The notes beneath the pieces were generated by a model. The model had not been told where the DNA came from and made no database searches. It worked only from the letters and a program-made list of their open reading frames with translations. The translations under genes and the position numbers were made by a program. Shown piece after piece: positions 23,701-24,186 of a stretch of DNA of 24,186 nt. Origin of the DNA: Spirochaetales bacterium (GTDB lineage Bacteria; Spirochaetota; Spirochaetia; DAHUYW01); assembly GCA_027306915.1 (NCBI GenBank), contig DAHUYW010000052.1, forward strand, positions 1 to 24,186, written 5' to 3'. Position 1 is the stretch's first letter. Each line of letters begins with the position of its first letter.

Positions 23701-24186
23701 CTATGCCGTCTTGAACCGGGTGATCTCGGTGTTCAGCGACTCGCCCTGCGCCCCCAGCCGCTCGGCGATGGAAAGCACATTGGCCACCGCGTCGGAGATC
23801 TCCTTGATCCCCCGCGCGATCTCCCCCATGCCGCTTCTCACCTCGGCGCTGATGCGCTGCACGGTCGCCATCGCCTCCCCGATCGAGCGGGTGTTCTCGG
23901 TGATCGAGCTCGAGCCGCCCTTCACGTTCACCGAGGCCTCGGTGAGCGCGCTCATCGCCTGAAGAATCTGGTCGCCCCCTACCCTGAGCTCGCTCATGTT
24001 CCCGTAGATCTCGGCGAGCGACTGCGACAGCTCGCGCACCTCCCGGTCGATCTCGGCGAAGGCGCTGTTCATCTCCTCCCCCGAGGCGCTCGCCTCGCTG
24101 ATGCGCTCCACGATGCTTTTCAGGATCTTGCTTATCTCCTGGCTGTTCTCCGCGCTCGCCTCGGCAAGCTTTCTAATCTCGTCGGC
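23701..24186 (-). CDS. Methyl-accepting chemotaxis protein, C-terminal part (5' end beyond the window)
   Basis: The last 161 residues of a chemoreceptor are present, and the frame is open through the right edge. It begins ADEIRKLAEASAENSQEISKI, just past the conserved hairpin tip that contacts CheA and CheW. It then continues as one long alpha-helical coiled coil with heptad-like Ala, Ser and Glu/Gln positions, suitable for methylation by CheR. It ends LNTEITRFKTA without a CheR-docking pentapeptide. The ligand-binding domain, membrane segments and HAMP domain lie outside the window, so the signal sensed is unknown. It is on the minus strand, convergent with the hydrolase remnant after 34 bases. 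Confidence 0.92.
   Translation of the reverse strand, partial: ADEIRKLAEASAENSQEISKILKSIVERISEASASGEEMNSAFAEIDREVRELSQSLAEIYGNMSELRVGGDQILQAMSALTEASVNVKGGSSSITENTRSIGEAMATVQRISAEVRSGMGEIARGIKEISDAVANVLSIAERLGAQGESLNTEITRFKTA

Noticed and set aside
1..24186. CRISPR array, tRNA/rRNA genes or insertion sequence termini
   Set aside because: No regularly spaced repeats, no cloverleaf-like sequence and no transposase or terminal inverted repeats were seen on either strand.

Overview
The window reads as a GC-rich bacterial chromosome segment from an organism with a membrane respiratory chain and chemotaxis. The phylum cannot be fixed from sequence alone. The complex I proteins look like the E. coli type. 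The chemoreceptor tail and the relaxed lipobox of one lipoprotein would also fit a spirochaete or another non-proteobacterial lineage, but this is only a hint.

Layout. (1) Positions 1-1774 are the proximal end of an integron. An integron-type tyrosine recombinase reads rightward (422-1774). Upstream of it and divergent is a lower-GC cassette-like ORF that runs off the left edge (<1-224). Between them lie core-like sites of the form GTTATGC and a 65-base attC-like inverted structure. (2) Positions 1775-2216 hold nothing recognisable. They are followed by a decayed ATPase-TPR regulator (2217-3195) carrying a frame change, apparent internal deletions and a nonsense codon. (3) Positions 3343-3778 hold a BlaI/MecI-type repressor with its own promoter and no BlaR1 partner. 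(4) Positions 3802-18722, minus strand, are a complete 13-gene complex I operon, nuoA-B-CD-E-F-G-H-I-J-K-L-M-N, packed with stop/start overlaps and driven from a promoter near 18924-18951. (5) Position 19013 onward is a set of accessory genes. These are a small carboxymuconolactone-decarboxylase-like protein without the cysteine pair, an ABC-F ATPase preceded by a hairpin and possible leader peptide, a lipoprotein of unknown function, an aldo/keto reductase, a broken SGNH-hydrolase remnant, and the C-terminal end of a methyl-accepting chemotaxis protein running off the right edge.

How the genes work together. The nuo products form one machine: NuoE, F and G oxidise NADH; NuoB, CD and I carry electrons to quinone; NuoA, H, J, K, L, M and N are the proton-pumping membrane arm. 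All iron-sulfur ligands I looked for are present, including the N7 set in NuoG, so the complex should be functional. The flanking genes show no pathway link to complex I. Both flanks carry signs of turnover (integron, two pseudogenes), so the nuo operon sits as a conserved block between accessory regions.

The most notable points are the integron boundary with its symmetrical site overlapping the integrase start, the extra N-terminal domain of that integrase, the Ala/Gly/Ser-rich inserts or tails in four complex I subunits, and the ABC-F leader region. No completely new multi-gene system is evident.
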